DNA from: Actinomadura cremea
Lineage (GTDB): Bacteria > Actinomycetota > Actinomycetes > Streptosporangiales > Streptosporangiaceae
DNA length: 64,000 nucleotides
Assembly: GCF_014648495.1 (NCBI RefSeq)
Contig: NZ_BMRF01000002.1
Coordinates: forward strand, 1-64,000
Direction of reading: 5' to 3'
Each line of letters starts with the position of its first letter. Position 1 is the first letter of the stretch. The notes below the pieces were generated by a model that worked only from the letters and a program-made list of their open reading frames with translations, was not told where the DNA came from and did no database searches. Shown here piece after piece: positions 35,401-42,760 of the stretch. A program made the position numbers and the translations under genes.

Positions 35401-35872
35401 CCACGCCCGGCGGGACGTCCAGATCGGGATCCAGCAGCTTCGCCAGGACGGCCGTGACGTGCAGCGCCGCGGGCAGGCACAGCACCAGCAGCAGGATCCG
35501 CCAGGCCGCCTTCTTGCGCCGCCGCACGCCCATCGAGAGCATGATCCAGACGAGGCCGATGGGCACGCTGGGGAACCAGCCGAGATAGCCGATCCAGCGC
35601 AAGGCCCAGATGTCGGCCAGCTCGAGGATGAGACCATAGGAGATCCAGGCGAGCAGTGACAGGATCCCGGAGAGTCGGGTGTACCAGAAGAAGATGGTCG
35701 GCGCGGCCTGCACGAGGCGGCGCCACTCACCGGACGGCCAGGCCGCGGCCGGTCGTCGCCCCGTCGTCCCCTCCCCGGCGGGCGGGGGCTCGGGGGGCGC
35801 GGCGCGGCCCCGCCCCGGCTTTTCCGGAAGTTCTTCCTGTTCGGGTCTCGTCCTCGGTGACACCTCAGTCAC
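32465..35872 (-). CDS. lysX: LysX: fused lysyl-phosphatidylglycerol synthase and lysyl-tRNA synthetase
   Basis: An 1135-residue two-enzyme fusion. The N-terminus is Pro/Glu-rich, followed by about six or seven membrane helices (60-270) and an MprF-type lysyl transferase domain (about 290-620). From about 680 the protein is a class II lysyl-tRNA synthetase: OB-fold anticodon domain (near 690-790), motif 2 in NRNFRNEGVSNRHNPEF (near 890) and motif 3 in GMGMGIDRL (near 1107). It charges tRNA-Lys and moves lysine onto phosphatidylglycerol, making the membrane less negative and resistant to cationic peptides; this is established for mycobacterial LysX. Length matches the family. It is divergent from a kinase gene, with 122 bases between them. 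Confidence 0.93.
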   Translation of the reverse strand: MTEVSPRTRPEQEELPEKPGRGRAAPPEPPPAGEGTTGRRPAAAWPSGEWRRLVQAAPTIFFWYTRLSGILSLLAWISYGLILELADIWALRWIGYLGWFPSVPIGLVWIMLSMGVRRRKKAAWRILLLVLCLPAALHVTAVLAKLLDPDLDVPPGVAVAAVLYLAAIGLLVAARGEFTTLPDRANRRLAALVFASLLVVTCGIGTCLVTATDRDEDGGFWTHPVYAVSQTVLGPRVTGGPIDISVAFWVDVILWVLGTGLMLATFWALFKPGRRDPVLSPQEELSARALLAEYGEQDSLGYFALRRDKDVIVAPNGKAAIAYRVEGSVSLASGDPLGDPESWDQAIEAWLEECRAHAWIPGAVSVGERAAHIYRRHGFDALELGDEAIIDLTDFSLDGREMRQVRQAVRRVERAGYSVRIRRHAQIPGWEMTRLARRADDWRGEETERGFSMALGRLGDPTDGRCVMVEAFDADGKLRGLLSFVPWGRTGLSLDLMRRDRAAENGLNEFMVAKLAEKAALVGAQQLSLNFAMLRSAFARGSQIGAGPVARGYSRLLSIASRFWQLESLYLSNAKYMPHWRPRFICYTQSRDLIRLGLAYARAEGFLPSLNRPKLDRAAAMVPTIDLVDSVRKIEEEAEAARAPQRRLSEQERVRHAKLDQIREAGMDPYALSFDRTHVVADVRARFPDLPPDDRTGEDVAIAGRVVLSREHGRLIFVTLRDESGDLQVMLTEDALGADSLGRWKSLIDLGDQVGVRGEVVASRRGELSVRAAEWTLTAKCLRPLPNKRSGLSDPEARVRRRYVDYIVNDEARRMLRMRGDAIAAVRDGLRDRGYLEVETPMLQPIHGGATARPFTTRINAYNMQLYLRIAPELYLKRLLVGGVGRVYELNRNFRNEGVSNRHNPEFTMLEAYEPYGDYDTMAELTRSLVVAAADAALGTTVVVRDGVEHDLAEPWREITVYGSVSEALGEEVTPGTPQQVVHGYAERHGLNVDPEWGQGRLVQELFEALVEERLEAPTFVRDYPAETSPLTRPHRDDPRLAEKWDLIVFGLELGTAYSELIDPILQRRRLTEQSLQAAGGDPEAMELDEDFLRALEYAMPPAGGMGMGIDRLLITLTGRSIRETIPFPLVRPGS

Positions 35873-35981
35873 CCTCCCCGGTCCTGCTCATCCGTGGGCG
35901 AACCCCGGCGCCGCCTTGGGCGTCGTACGGGTGGGGGGATGTGGCTTGCAAGCTTGGTCCAAGATTGTCAGCAAAAGTGGA

Positions 35982-35987
35982 TATGGT
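35982..35987 (+). promoter_or_regulatory. -10 box TATGGT, leaderless geometry
   Basis: TATGGT is followed by seven bases and then ATG 35995 of the first kinase of the tandem set. No ribosome site lies before that ATG. No convincing -35 box at 16-18 bases was seen, so support is moderate. Confidence 0.3.
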
Positions 35988-35994
35988 CGCGGAT

Positions 35995-37806
35995 ATGCCA
36001 AATGAGCCCGATGGCGAGCGGTTGCTCGCCCGCCGCTACCGACTGGTGACCCAGGTCGGCCGAGGCGGCATGGGGACGGTCTGGCAGGCACACGATGAGG
36101 TCCTCGGTCGTGATGTCGCGGTGAAGGAGGTCATCCTCCCGCATGGTCTCACCGATGAGGAACGCGCCGTCCACCACAAGCGCACGTTCCGTGAGGCCCG
36201 CACCGCCGCGCGCCTCGGCCACCCCGGCGTCGTCACCGTCTACGACGTCGTGGAGGAGGACGGGCGGCCCTGGATCATCATGGAGCTCATCCGGGCCCGC
36301 TCCCTCGATCAGGTGATCAAGCACGACGGGCCGCTCGACCCGCTGCGCGCCGCCGAGATCGGCCGCCAGATGCTCGCCGCCCTGCACGCCGCGCACCAGG
36401 CCGGCGTCCTGCACCGCGACGTCAAGCCCAGCAACGTTCTCATCACCGGCACCGGACGGACGGGCGAACGGGCCGTCCTCACCGACTTCGGCATCGCCAT
36501 CGCCGCCGGTGACGCCACCCTCACCCAGACCGGCCTGGTCATGGGCTCGCCCGCCTACATCGCCCCAGAGCGCGCGCGGGGCCGCAAGGCCGGGTCGGCG
36601 TCCGACCTGTGGTCGCTGGGCGTCGCCCTCTACGCGATGGTGCACGGCAAGTCGCCGTTCGAGCGCAACGAGCCGATGGCCGCGCTCGTCGCCGTCATCT
36701 CCGAGGAGCCCGACCCGCCGGAGAAGGGCGGCCCGCTCGTCCCGGTCATCGAGGGCCTGCTGCGCAAGAACCCCGACCAGCGGATGGACGCGATCGAGGC
36801 CGGGGCGCTGCTGGACGAGATCGTCCGCCAGGAGACCATCGACACCCAGCACACGATGGCCGTCGACCCGGCCGCCGCGACCGCCGCGGAGCCCGCGCTC
36901 GGCGGCCCGTCCCCCGACGCGACCCGGGTGGCCGCGCCCGCCGCGGCGTCCGGCTTCGACGCGGGCCAGGGCGGCGGGTCCCAGGACACCGCCCGCGACC
37001 CGTGGCGCGCCGAACCCGCCACGCAGGGCGTCGGCGGATCGCAGACCAGGCTGTCGGGCATCCCCGGCCTGGCACGCCTGCCCGGGAACCGGACGCCCGG
37101 CGCCGGGCCGTCCGGGACGGGACCCGCCGCGAACCGCAACCTGCTCGTCGTCGGCGTCATCGTGCTGATCGTCGTCCTCGTCGTCGCCGGGATCGCCCTC
37201 GCGAGCAGCGGCGGCGACGAGGAGCAGCCCGCCCGCAACGAGAGCGCGAACAGCGCGACGCAGGGCGCGACCGGGAACCCGAGCGAAGGCGCCGCGCCCG
37301 TCACGACGACGCCGCAGACGCCGACGGAGTCTCCGAGCCCCACCGTCCCGGCCGGGTTCAAGGAGCACAAGGACGACAGCGGCTACGGCATCGTGATCCC
37401 GGAGGACTGGACCGGCCCCGAGTCCAAGAAGGGCGGAGACTTCTTCTACTCGCCCGACCGCGGCGCCTACATCCAGATCGACCAGACCGACGACCCGAAC
37501 GACAGCGCCCTCAAGGACTGGCAGAACGCCGAGCGCGGCGGCGCCGGGTGGCCCGGCTACGACCTGGTCAAGATGGCCCCGACCGGCGACCAGCCGCCCG
37601 TCCCCGACACCGGCGACGGCGACGACTCCGCCGACTGGGAGTTCACCTACGACGGATCCCGCGGCCGGATGCACGTGCTCAACCGCGGGTTCGTCGCGAA
37701 CGACCGCGGTTACGCGATCCTGCTGAGCGCCCCGGACGAGGGCTGGGACGAACTGTTCACGAAGCTGCGGCCGGTGTACGCGTCGTTCACCCCGGCGGAG
37801 GACTGA
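35995..37806 (+). CDS. Receptor Ser/Thr protein kinase (first of three tandem)
   Basis: A 603-residue PknB-type kinase. Motifs: GRGGMG (22-27), Lys44, HRDVKPSN (140-147), DFG (164-166) and GSPAYIAPE. The cytoplasmic juxtamembrane segment runs to the membrane helix at about 381-402. The extracellular part has a Ser/Thr/Pro linker and a domain of about 150 residues beginning at GFKEHKDDSGYGIVIPEDW, related to that of the next kinase but without PASTA repeats. ATG 35983, 12 bases earlier, is an alternative start. The next kinase begins four bases after its stop, so the two share one mRNA. Confidence 0.85.
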   Translation: MPNEPDGERLLARRYRLVTQVGRGGMGTVWQAHDEVLGRDVAVKEVILPHGLTDEERAVHHKRTFREARTAARLGHPGVVTVYDVVEEDGRPWIIMELIRARSLDQVIKHDGPLDPLRAAEIGRQMLAALHAAHQAGVLHRDVKPSNVLITGTGRTGERAVLTDFGIAIAAGDATLTQTGLVMGSPAYIAPERARGRKAGSASDLWSLGVALYAMVHGKSPFERNEPMAALVAVISEEPDPPEKGGPLVPVIEGLLRKNPDQRMDAIEAGALLDEIVRQETIDTQHTMAVDPAAATAAEPALGGPSPDATRVAAPAAASGFDAGQGGGSQDTARDPWRAEPATQGVGGSQTRLSGIPGLARLPGNRTPGAGPSGTGPAANRNLLVVGVIVLIVVLVVAGIALASSGGDEEQPARNESANSATQGATGNPSEGAAPVTTTPQTPTESPSPTVPAGFKEHKDDSGYGIVIPEDWTGPESKKGGDFFYSPDRGAYIQIDQTDDPNDSALKDWQNAERGGAGWPGYDLVKMAPTGDQPPVPDTGDGDDSADWEFTYDGSRGRMHVLNRGFVANDRGYAILLSAPDEGWDELFTKLRPVYASFTPAED

Positions 37807-37809
37807 TAC

Positions 37810-39564
37810 GTGGAGGGACGCGTGCTGGCCGGGCGGTACCGGCTGCTCTCGGTCGTCGGACGCGGCGGCATGGGCACCGTCTGGCACGCCAACGACGAGA
37901 CCCTCGACCGCGAGGTGGCGGTCAAGGAGGTCGTGCTGCCGAACGGCCTGGACGACGCCGAACGCGAGAACCGGCACCTGCGGACGCTGCGCGAGGCGCG
38001 GGCGTCCGCCCGGCTCGGACACCCGGGCGTCGTCACCGTCCACGACGTCGTCGACGAGGACGGCCGCCCCTGGATCGTCATGGAGCTCGTCCGGGGCCGG
38101 TCGCTGCAGGACGTCATCGACGCGGACGGGCCGCAGCCCCCGGGCCGCGTCGCCGAGATCGGCCGGCAGGTCATCGGCGCGCTGCGCGCCGCGCACGCCA
38201 TCGGGATCCTGCACCGCGACGTCAAGCCCGCGAACGTCCTCGTCGCCGCCGACGACCGGGCCGTCCTCACCGACTTCGGCATCGCGCAGGTCGCCGGGGA
38301 CGCCACCCTCACCGGCACCGGCATGGTCATGGGGTCGCCCGCCTACATGTCCCCCGAGCGGGTCAAGGGCGACGCCGCCCTCCCCGCCTCCGACCTGTGG
38401 GCGCTCGGCGCCACCCTCTACGCCGCGTGCGAGGGCCGCGCCCCGCACCACCGCAGCGACGCCATGGCCGTCCTCGCGGCCGTCATGACGCAGGACGCGC
38501 CCCCGCCGCGCAACGCGGGCCCGCTCGCGCCCGTCCTCACCGGGCTGCTCGAACGCGACCCCGCCGTCCGGACGAGCGCGCAGCAGGCCGAGGAGGCGCT
38601 CACGGCGATCGCCAACGGACGCGCCGCGTCGTTCGCGGCGACGGCGGTCGACACGGTCGCGGCGAGCGGTGCGGCGAGCGGTGCCGCGACCGGTTCGGCG
38701 GGCATGGGCGCGGGTCCTGGCGCGGGGGCGCCGATCCCCGCCCCGGACGCCCCGGACGCCCCGGACGCCCCGGACTTCCCGGGCCGCCCCGGAACGATCC
38801 ACGCCCCCGGGCCGCCGCAGTTCCCGGGGACGATGGAGCAGCAGGTCACCGGCACGGGCGGCACCGGGAACGGCAGGAGGCGGTCCCGGACGCCGCTCGT
38901 CGTCGTGGGGGCGCTCGCGGTGGCGGCGGCCGTCGCGGCCGGCGCGTTCTTCCTGTGGCCCGGCGCCGGCACGTCCGGCGCCGGGGCCGGATCCGGCCAG
39001 AATCCGCCCCGGACGCAGGACCCGGGCGCCGCCCCCGGCGCCACGCAGGCGCCGACGGGCGGACCGAACCCCTCCCCGTCGTCGCAGGTGACGGAGCCTT
39101 CCAACACGCCCGCCCCGGCCGTGCTCCCCCCGAACTTCAAACTGGCGAAGGGCCCCGGCTACACGATCGGCGTCCCGCGCGGCTGGGTTCGCAAGGACCA
39201 GGGCCGCGGCATCGTGTGGGTCGACCCCGCGTCCGGCGGGTACGTCCAGGTCGACCCGACGCAGTGGCACGGTGATCCCTACCGGCACTGGCAGGTCTGG
39301 GAGCAGCAGGCCATCGCCGACGGCAATCTCCGCGCCTACGAGCGGGTTTCCCTCAACCGCACCAGGGTCGCCGGGCGCCCGTCCGCCGACATCGAGTTCA
39401 CCTGGATCCGCGCCGGCGAGACGACCCGGGCCCGCGACCGGGGGGTGATCATCGACGGCCGGTCGTATGCGATCGTGGTCGCGCTTCCCGCGTCCCAGTG
39501 GAATGCGAAGAAGACTCTCGTGAAGAATGTCCTCGACACGTTCCGTCCCACGGGGGTGGGGTGA
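37810..39564 (+). CDS. Receptor Ser/Thr protein kinase (second of three tandem)
   Basis: A 584-residue kinase closely related to its neighbours: GRGGMG (17-22), Lys39, HRDVKPAN, DFGIAQ and MGSPAYMSPE. After an Ala/Gly/Pro-rich stretch with Pro-Asp-Ala repeats comes a membrane helix at about 361-383. The extracellular domain (about 440-584) reads NFKLAKGPGYTIGVPRGWV and is homologous in layout to that of the first kinase. GTG 37810 follows the previous stop by three bases. Confidence 0.85.
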   Translation: MEGRVLAGRYRLLSVVGRGGMGTVWHANDETLDREVAVKEVVLPNGLDDAERENRHLRTLREARASARLGHPGVVTVHDVVDEDGRPWIVMELVRGRSLQDVIDADGPQPPGRVAEIGRQVIGALRAAHAIGILHRDVKPANVLVAADDRAVLTDFGIAQVAGDATLTGTGMVMGSPAYMSPERVKGDAALPASDLWALGATLYAACEGRAPHHRSDAMAVLAAVMTQDAPPPRNAGPLAPVLTGLLERDPAVRTSAQQAEEALTAIANGRAASFAATAVDTVAASGAASGAATGSAGMGAGPGAGAPIPAPDAPDAPDAPDFPGRPGTIHAPGPPQFPGTMEQQVTGTGGTGNGRRRSRTPLVVVGALAVAAAVAAGAFFLWPGAGTSGAGAGSGQNPPRTQDPGAAPGATQAPTGGPNPSPSSQVTEPSNTPAPAVLPPNFKLAKGPGYTIGVPRGWVRKDQGRGIVWVDPASGGYVQVDPTQWHGDPYRHWQVWEQQAIADGNLRAYERVSLNRTRVAGRPSADIEFTWIRAGETTRARDRGVIIDGRSYAIVVALPASQWNAKKTLVKNVLDTFRPTGVG

Positions 39565-39586
39565 ACGACGGGGGGACCGTATCGAC

Positions 39587-41230
39587 ATGGCACAGGGACG
39601 GCTGCTCGGCAACCGCTACCGACTCGACTCGGTGGTCGGTCGTGGCGGCATGGGCACCGTCTGGCGCGCCCATGACACGATGCTCGACCGCGAGGTCGCG
39701 GTCAAGGAGGTCGAGCTTCCACCGGGCCTGACCGAGACCGAGCACGCCGTCCTGTACGAGCGGACGCTGCGGGAGGCGCGGGCGTCCGCGCGGCTCAACC
39801 ATCCCGGCGTCGTCACCGTCCACGACGTCGTGGAGGAGGCCGGGCGCCCCTGGATCGTGATGGAGCTGGTCACCGCCCCCTCCCTGCAGGACGTGCTGGA
39901 GCGCGGGCCGGTCGGCCACCGCCGCATCGCCGAGGTCGGCCTGCAGATGCTCGCCGCCCTCCGGCACGCCCACGAGAAGGGCATCCTGCACCGCGACGTC
40001 AAGCCCAGCAACGTGCTGATCACCGACATCGGACGCGTCGTCCTCACCGACTTCGGCATCGCGCAGATGGAGGGCGACTCCACCCTCACCCAGACCGGCC
40101 TCGTCATGGGCTCGCCCGCCTACATCCCGCCGGAGCGCGCGGCGGGGGAGCGCGCCGTCCCCGCGTCCGACCTGTGGGGCCTCGGCGCCACCATCTACGC
40201 CGCCGTCGAGGGCCGCTCCCCGTACGAGCGCCCGGACGCGATGGCGTCCCTGCAGGCCGCGCTGACCGAGGCCGTCCCGCCCGCCCGCAACGCCGGACCG
40301 CTCGCGCGCGTCCTCGAAGGGCTGCTGGCCCGCGAGCCCCGCGTCCGGATGACGGCCGCGCAGGCGCAGCCGCTGCTCACCCAGGTCGCGACGATGCCCG
40401 AGCCCCGGCCGCCCGCGCCGCGTCCCGCGCCCCGCCCGGCGCCGTCGCCGCCGGCGCGCCCCGGACCGCCCGCGCAGCCCGCGCCGCCGCCCGCGCGTCC
40501 GTCCGTCCCGCCGCCGCCCCGGACCCTCACCGACGAGACGGTGACCGACCAGCCGTCCAGCCGCTTCCTGCCCGGCCCCGCGCCCGTCCCGGCGGCGCGC
40601 CCGGCGGAGGACGAGACGCGGGAGGACGCCGCCGAGACCGTCATGGACCCGCGCGTCCTCGAACCGCGCGAGGCGGACGTCACCGAGACCGACGACGAGC
40701 GGCGCAGCGAGCCGCGCAGCGAGCCGCGCACCCTCGTCGAGACCGAGTGGGCGCCTCCGCCGCCGCAGCCGTCCCCGTCGTCCCCGTCGCGACCGCTCGC
40801 GCAGCGGCCGTCGCCGTCCACGTCGCCGTCCACGTCGCAGCCGCGCTCGTCGGGGCCGGGACCGTCGTCGACACCGCCGCCGTCGCCGACACCGCCGCGC
40901 TCGACGCCGCCTCCGGGGCCGTCGCCGCGCCAGTCGGCGCCGCCGTGGGGCCTGCCGCAGTCGAACTGGCAGCAGCAGCCGCCCCCGCAGGTCTCCCGGC
41001 CGTCCCGCAGCACTCCCAGGGCGCGGGAGCGGCGCAAGACGGTCATCATGGTGACGATCGCGGCGGTGCTGGTGATCGTCGCCGTGCTCGTGGGCGCGCT
41101 CATCCTCCGCGACAAGATGGGGACGGGCGCGCTCGACCAGGCGCGCGTGGAGATGCCGAGACCGTCGATCGCCGCGCCGTCCGCCCGTACGGACGGGCGC
41201 TCCGACACCACGTCCGTCATCACCATGTAG
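39587..41230 (+). CDS. Ser/Thr protein kinase (third of three tandem) with truncated outer tail
   Basis: A 547-residue kinase with GRGGMG, VAVKEV, HRDVKPSN, DFGIAQ and MGSPAYIPPE. The segment between kinase and membrane helix (about 275-480) is extremely Pro/Arg/Ser-rich. After the helix (about 485-510) only some 37 residues remain outside, unlike the domains of about 150-200 residues of the other two kinases. The gene ends in TAG, yet the same frame stays open for 26 more codons in a Gly/Ser-rich style before TGA at 41309-41311, so a nonsense change or readthrough is possible. It starts 22 bases after the second kinase stop. Confidence 0.85.
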   Translation: MAQGRLLGNRYRLDSVVGRGGMGTVWRAHDTMLDREVAVKEVELPPGLTETEHAVLYERTLREARASARLNHPGVVTVHDVVEEAGRPWIVMELVTAPSLQDVLERGPVGHRRIAEVGLQMLAALRHAHEKGILHRDVKPSNVLITDIGRVVLTDFGIAQMEGDSTLTQTGLVMGSPAYIPPERAAGERAVPASDLWGLGATIYAAVEGRSPYERPDAMASLQAALTEAVPPARNAGPLARVLEGLLAREPRVRMTAAQAQPLLTQVATMPEPRPPAPRPAPRPAPSPPARPGPPAQPAPPPARPSVPPPPRTLTDETVTDQPSSRFLPGPAPVPAARPAEDETREDAAETVMDPRVLEPREADVTETDDERRSEPRSEPRTLVETEWAPPPPQPSPSSPSRPLAQRPSPSTSPSTSQPRSSGPGPSSTPPPSPTPPRSTPPPGPSPRQSAPPWGLPQSNWQQQPPPQVSRPSRSTPRARERRKTVIMVTIAAVLVIVAVLVGALILRDKMGTGALDQARVEMPRPSIAAPSARTDGRSDTTSVITM

Positions 41231-41299
41231 GGGAGCGGCAGCGGCGGCGGGGGCTCCGGCGTGAACGTCACCGGGACGCCGAGCAGCTTCGCCGACATC

Positions 41300-41329
41300 C
41301 TCGTCGTGTGATCACTCGTCGTGTGATCA
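41300..41329. repeat. Perfect 15-base tandem duplication
   Basis: CTCGTCGTGTGATCA occurs twice without a gap (41300-41314, 41315-41329). The second copy follows the TGA that closes the in-frame extension of the third kinase. Each unit contains the palindrome TGATCA. It looks like a recent slippage duplication. Confidence 0.9.
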
Positions 41330-41349
41330 CTTGAGGGGCCGTTTCCGGC

Positions 41350-41979
41350 TCAGCCGCCGGCGGAGAACGCCTCCAGGGCCAGCCGCAGCTCGGCGACATG
41401 GTCGGCGAGGTCGTGGACCGCGTCCGGCACGCCGTCCGCCGTCTCGTCCGGCCGCAGGCGCGCCACGTCGTCCTCGACCCGTCCAAGCCGCTCGTTCAGG
41501 GCGTTGACGAGCCGGTCGCACCGGGCCGACGTCTCCTCGCCGTCCTCACCGAGGGTCCGCTGCAGCAGCGCCGCCTGCCGCCGCAGCTCCAGGTTGCGGC
41601 GGTGCAGCTCGATGAACACCGACACCTTGGCGCGCAGCAGCCACGGGTCGAACGGCTTGGTCAGGAAGTCGACGGCGCCCGCCGAGTAGCCGCGGAACGC
41701 CTCCTCGCCGGCGTCGCCCGCCGCGGTGAGGAAGATGATCGGGACGTCGCGGGTGCGGGCCCGTCCCTTGATGTGCGCGGCGGTCTCGAAGCCGTCCATC
41801 TCGGGCATCACGACGTCGAGCAGGATCAGCGCGAAGTCGCCGTCGAGGAGCTCCTTGAGCGCCGCCGGACCGGACGTGACCGTCACGACCTCCACCGGCA
41901 GCGCGTCGAGCACCGCCGCGAGCGCGGTCAGGTTCTCCTCGCGGTCGTCGACGGCGAGGATCCTCGTGTCGTTCGGCAC
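41350..41979 (-). CDS. Orphan response-regulator receiver protein with coiled-coil tail
   Basis: A 209-residue protein. The receiver domain (about 1-120) has the acidic pocket VDDREEN, the phospho-acceptor Asp in ILLDVVMPEMDGF, and Lys in FLTKPF. The rest is a charged helical segment (about 120-209) with heptad-like leucines and no DNA-binding or enzyme motif. It probably works by dimerisation or partner binding. GTG 41979 has AGGGAG four bases upstream; GTG 42000 is an alternative. No histidine kinase is adjacent in the same operon. It converges on the kinase genes. Confidence 0.75.
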   Translation of the reverse strand: MPNDTRILAVDDREENLTALAAVLDALPVEVVTVTSGPAALKELLDGDFALILLDVVMPEMDGFETAAHIKGRARTRDVPIIFLTAAGDAGEEAFRGYSAGAVDFLTKPFDPWLLRAKVSVFIELHRRNLELRRQAALLQRTLGEDGEETSARCDRLVNALNERLGRVEDDVARLRPDETADGVPDAVHDLADHVAELRLALEAFSAGG

Positions 41980-42094
41980 CGGACTCCCTTGCTCGGTCAC
42001 GGCATCGCCGCGCGGCCCCCCGCTTCCCAACGTGCTCGATCCACCCTGTCATGTCGGCTCGGCCGACGACAGTCGATGTCCAGGAAGTGAGAAT

Positions 42095-42760
42095 TTACGG
42101 CAGCCAGCCCGGCTTGACGATGCCGGACTCGTAGGCGAACACGACGAGCTGCGCCCGGTCGCGGGCGCCGAGCTTGACCATGGTGCGGCTGACGTGCGTC
42201 TTCGCGGTCGCGGGACTGACGACGAGCCGGGCGGCGATCTCCTCGTTCGTCAGGCCCTCGCCGACGAGCGCCATCACCTCGCGTTCCCGGTCGGTGAGCG
42301 AGTTCAGGTGCGGGGACGGGGACGGCTCCTTGGCCCGCGCGGCGAACTCGGCGATCAGCCGCCGGGTCACGCTCGGCGACAGCAGCGCGTTGCCCTCGGC
42401 CACCGCCCGCACCGCGTGGATCAGCTCCACCGGCTCGGTGTCCTTGACCAGGAACCCGCTCGCACCCCCGCGCAGCGCCTCGAACACGTACTCGTCGAGC
42501 TCGAACGTGGTCAGGATGACGATGCGGACGCCGTCCAGCCGCTCGTCCTCGGCGATCCTGCGGGTGGCGGCGAGACCGTCCAGGCCGGGCATCCGGATGT
42601 CCATGAGGATGACGTCGGGCCGCAGCCGCCGCGCCTGCGCGACGGCCTCCTCCCCGTCGCCCGCCTCGCCCACGACCTCGATGTCGGCCTGCGCGTCCAG
42701 CAGCGCCCGGAACCCGGCCCGGACCAGGATCTGGTCGTCGGCGAGCAGAACCTTGATCAC
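42095..42760 (-). CDS. NarL/LuxR-type response regulator
   Basis: A 221-residue two-component regulator. Receiver: LLADDQ, phospho-Asp in VILMDIRMPGLDG and Lys in FLVKD. LuxR helix-turn-helix: LTDREREVMALVGEGLTNEE with SPATAKTHVSRTMVKL. The GTG start overlaps the histidine kinase stop (GTGA), so it is the direct partner of that kinase. Confidence 0.88.
   Translation of the reverse strand: MIKVLLADDQILVRAGFRALLDAQADIEVVGEAGDGEEAVAQARRLRPDVILMDIRMPGLDGLAATRRIAEDERLDGVRIVILTTFELDEYVFEALRGGASGFLVKDTEPVELIHAVRAVAEGNALLSPSVTRRLIAEFAARAKEPSPSPHLNSLTDREREVMALVGEGLTNEEIAARLVVSPATAKTHVSRTMVKLGARDRAQLVVFAYESGIVKPGWLP

Noticed and set aside
35968-39612. A very long open frame on the minus strand opposite the kinase genes
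   Set aside because: It is antisense to two clear kinase genes, its residues are Arg/Gly/Asp-rich without any domain, and open antisense frames of this length are normal in DNA with GC-rich third positions.
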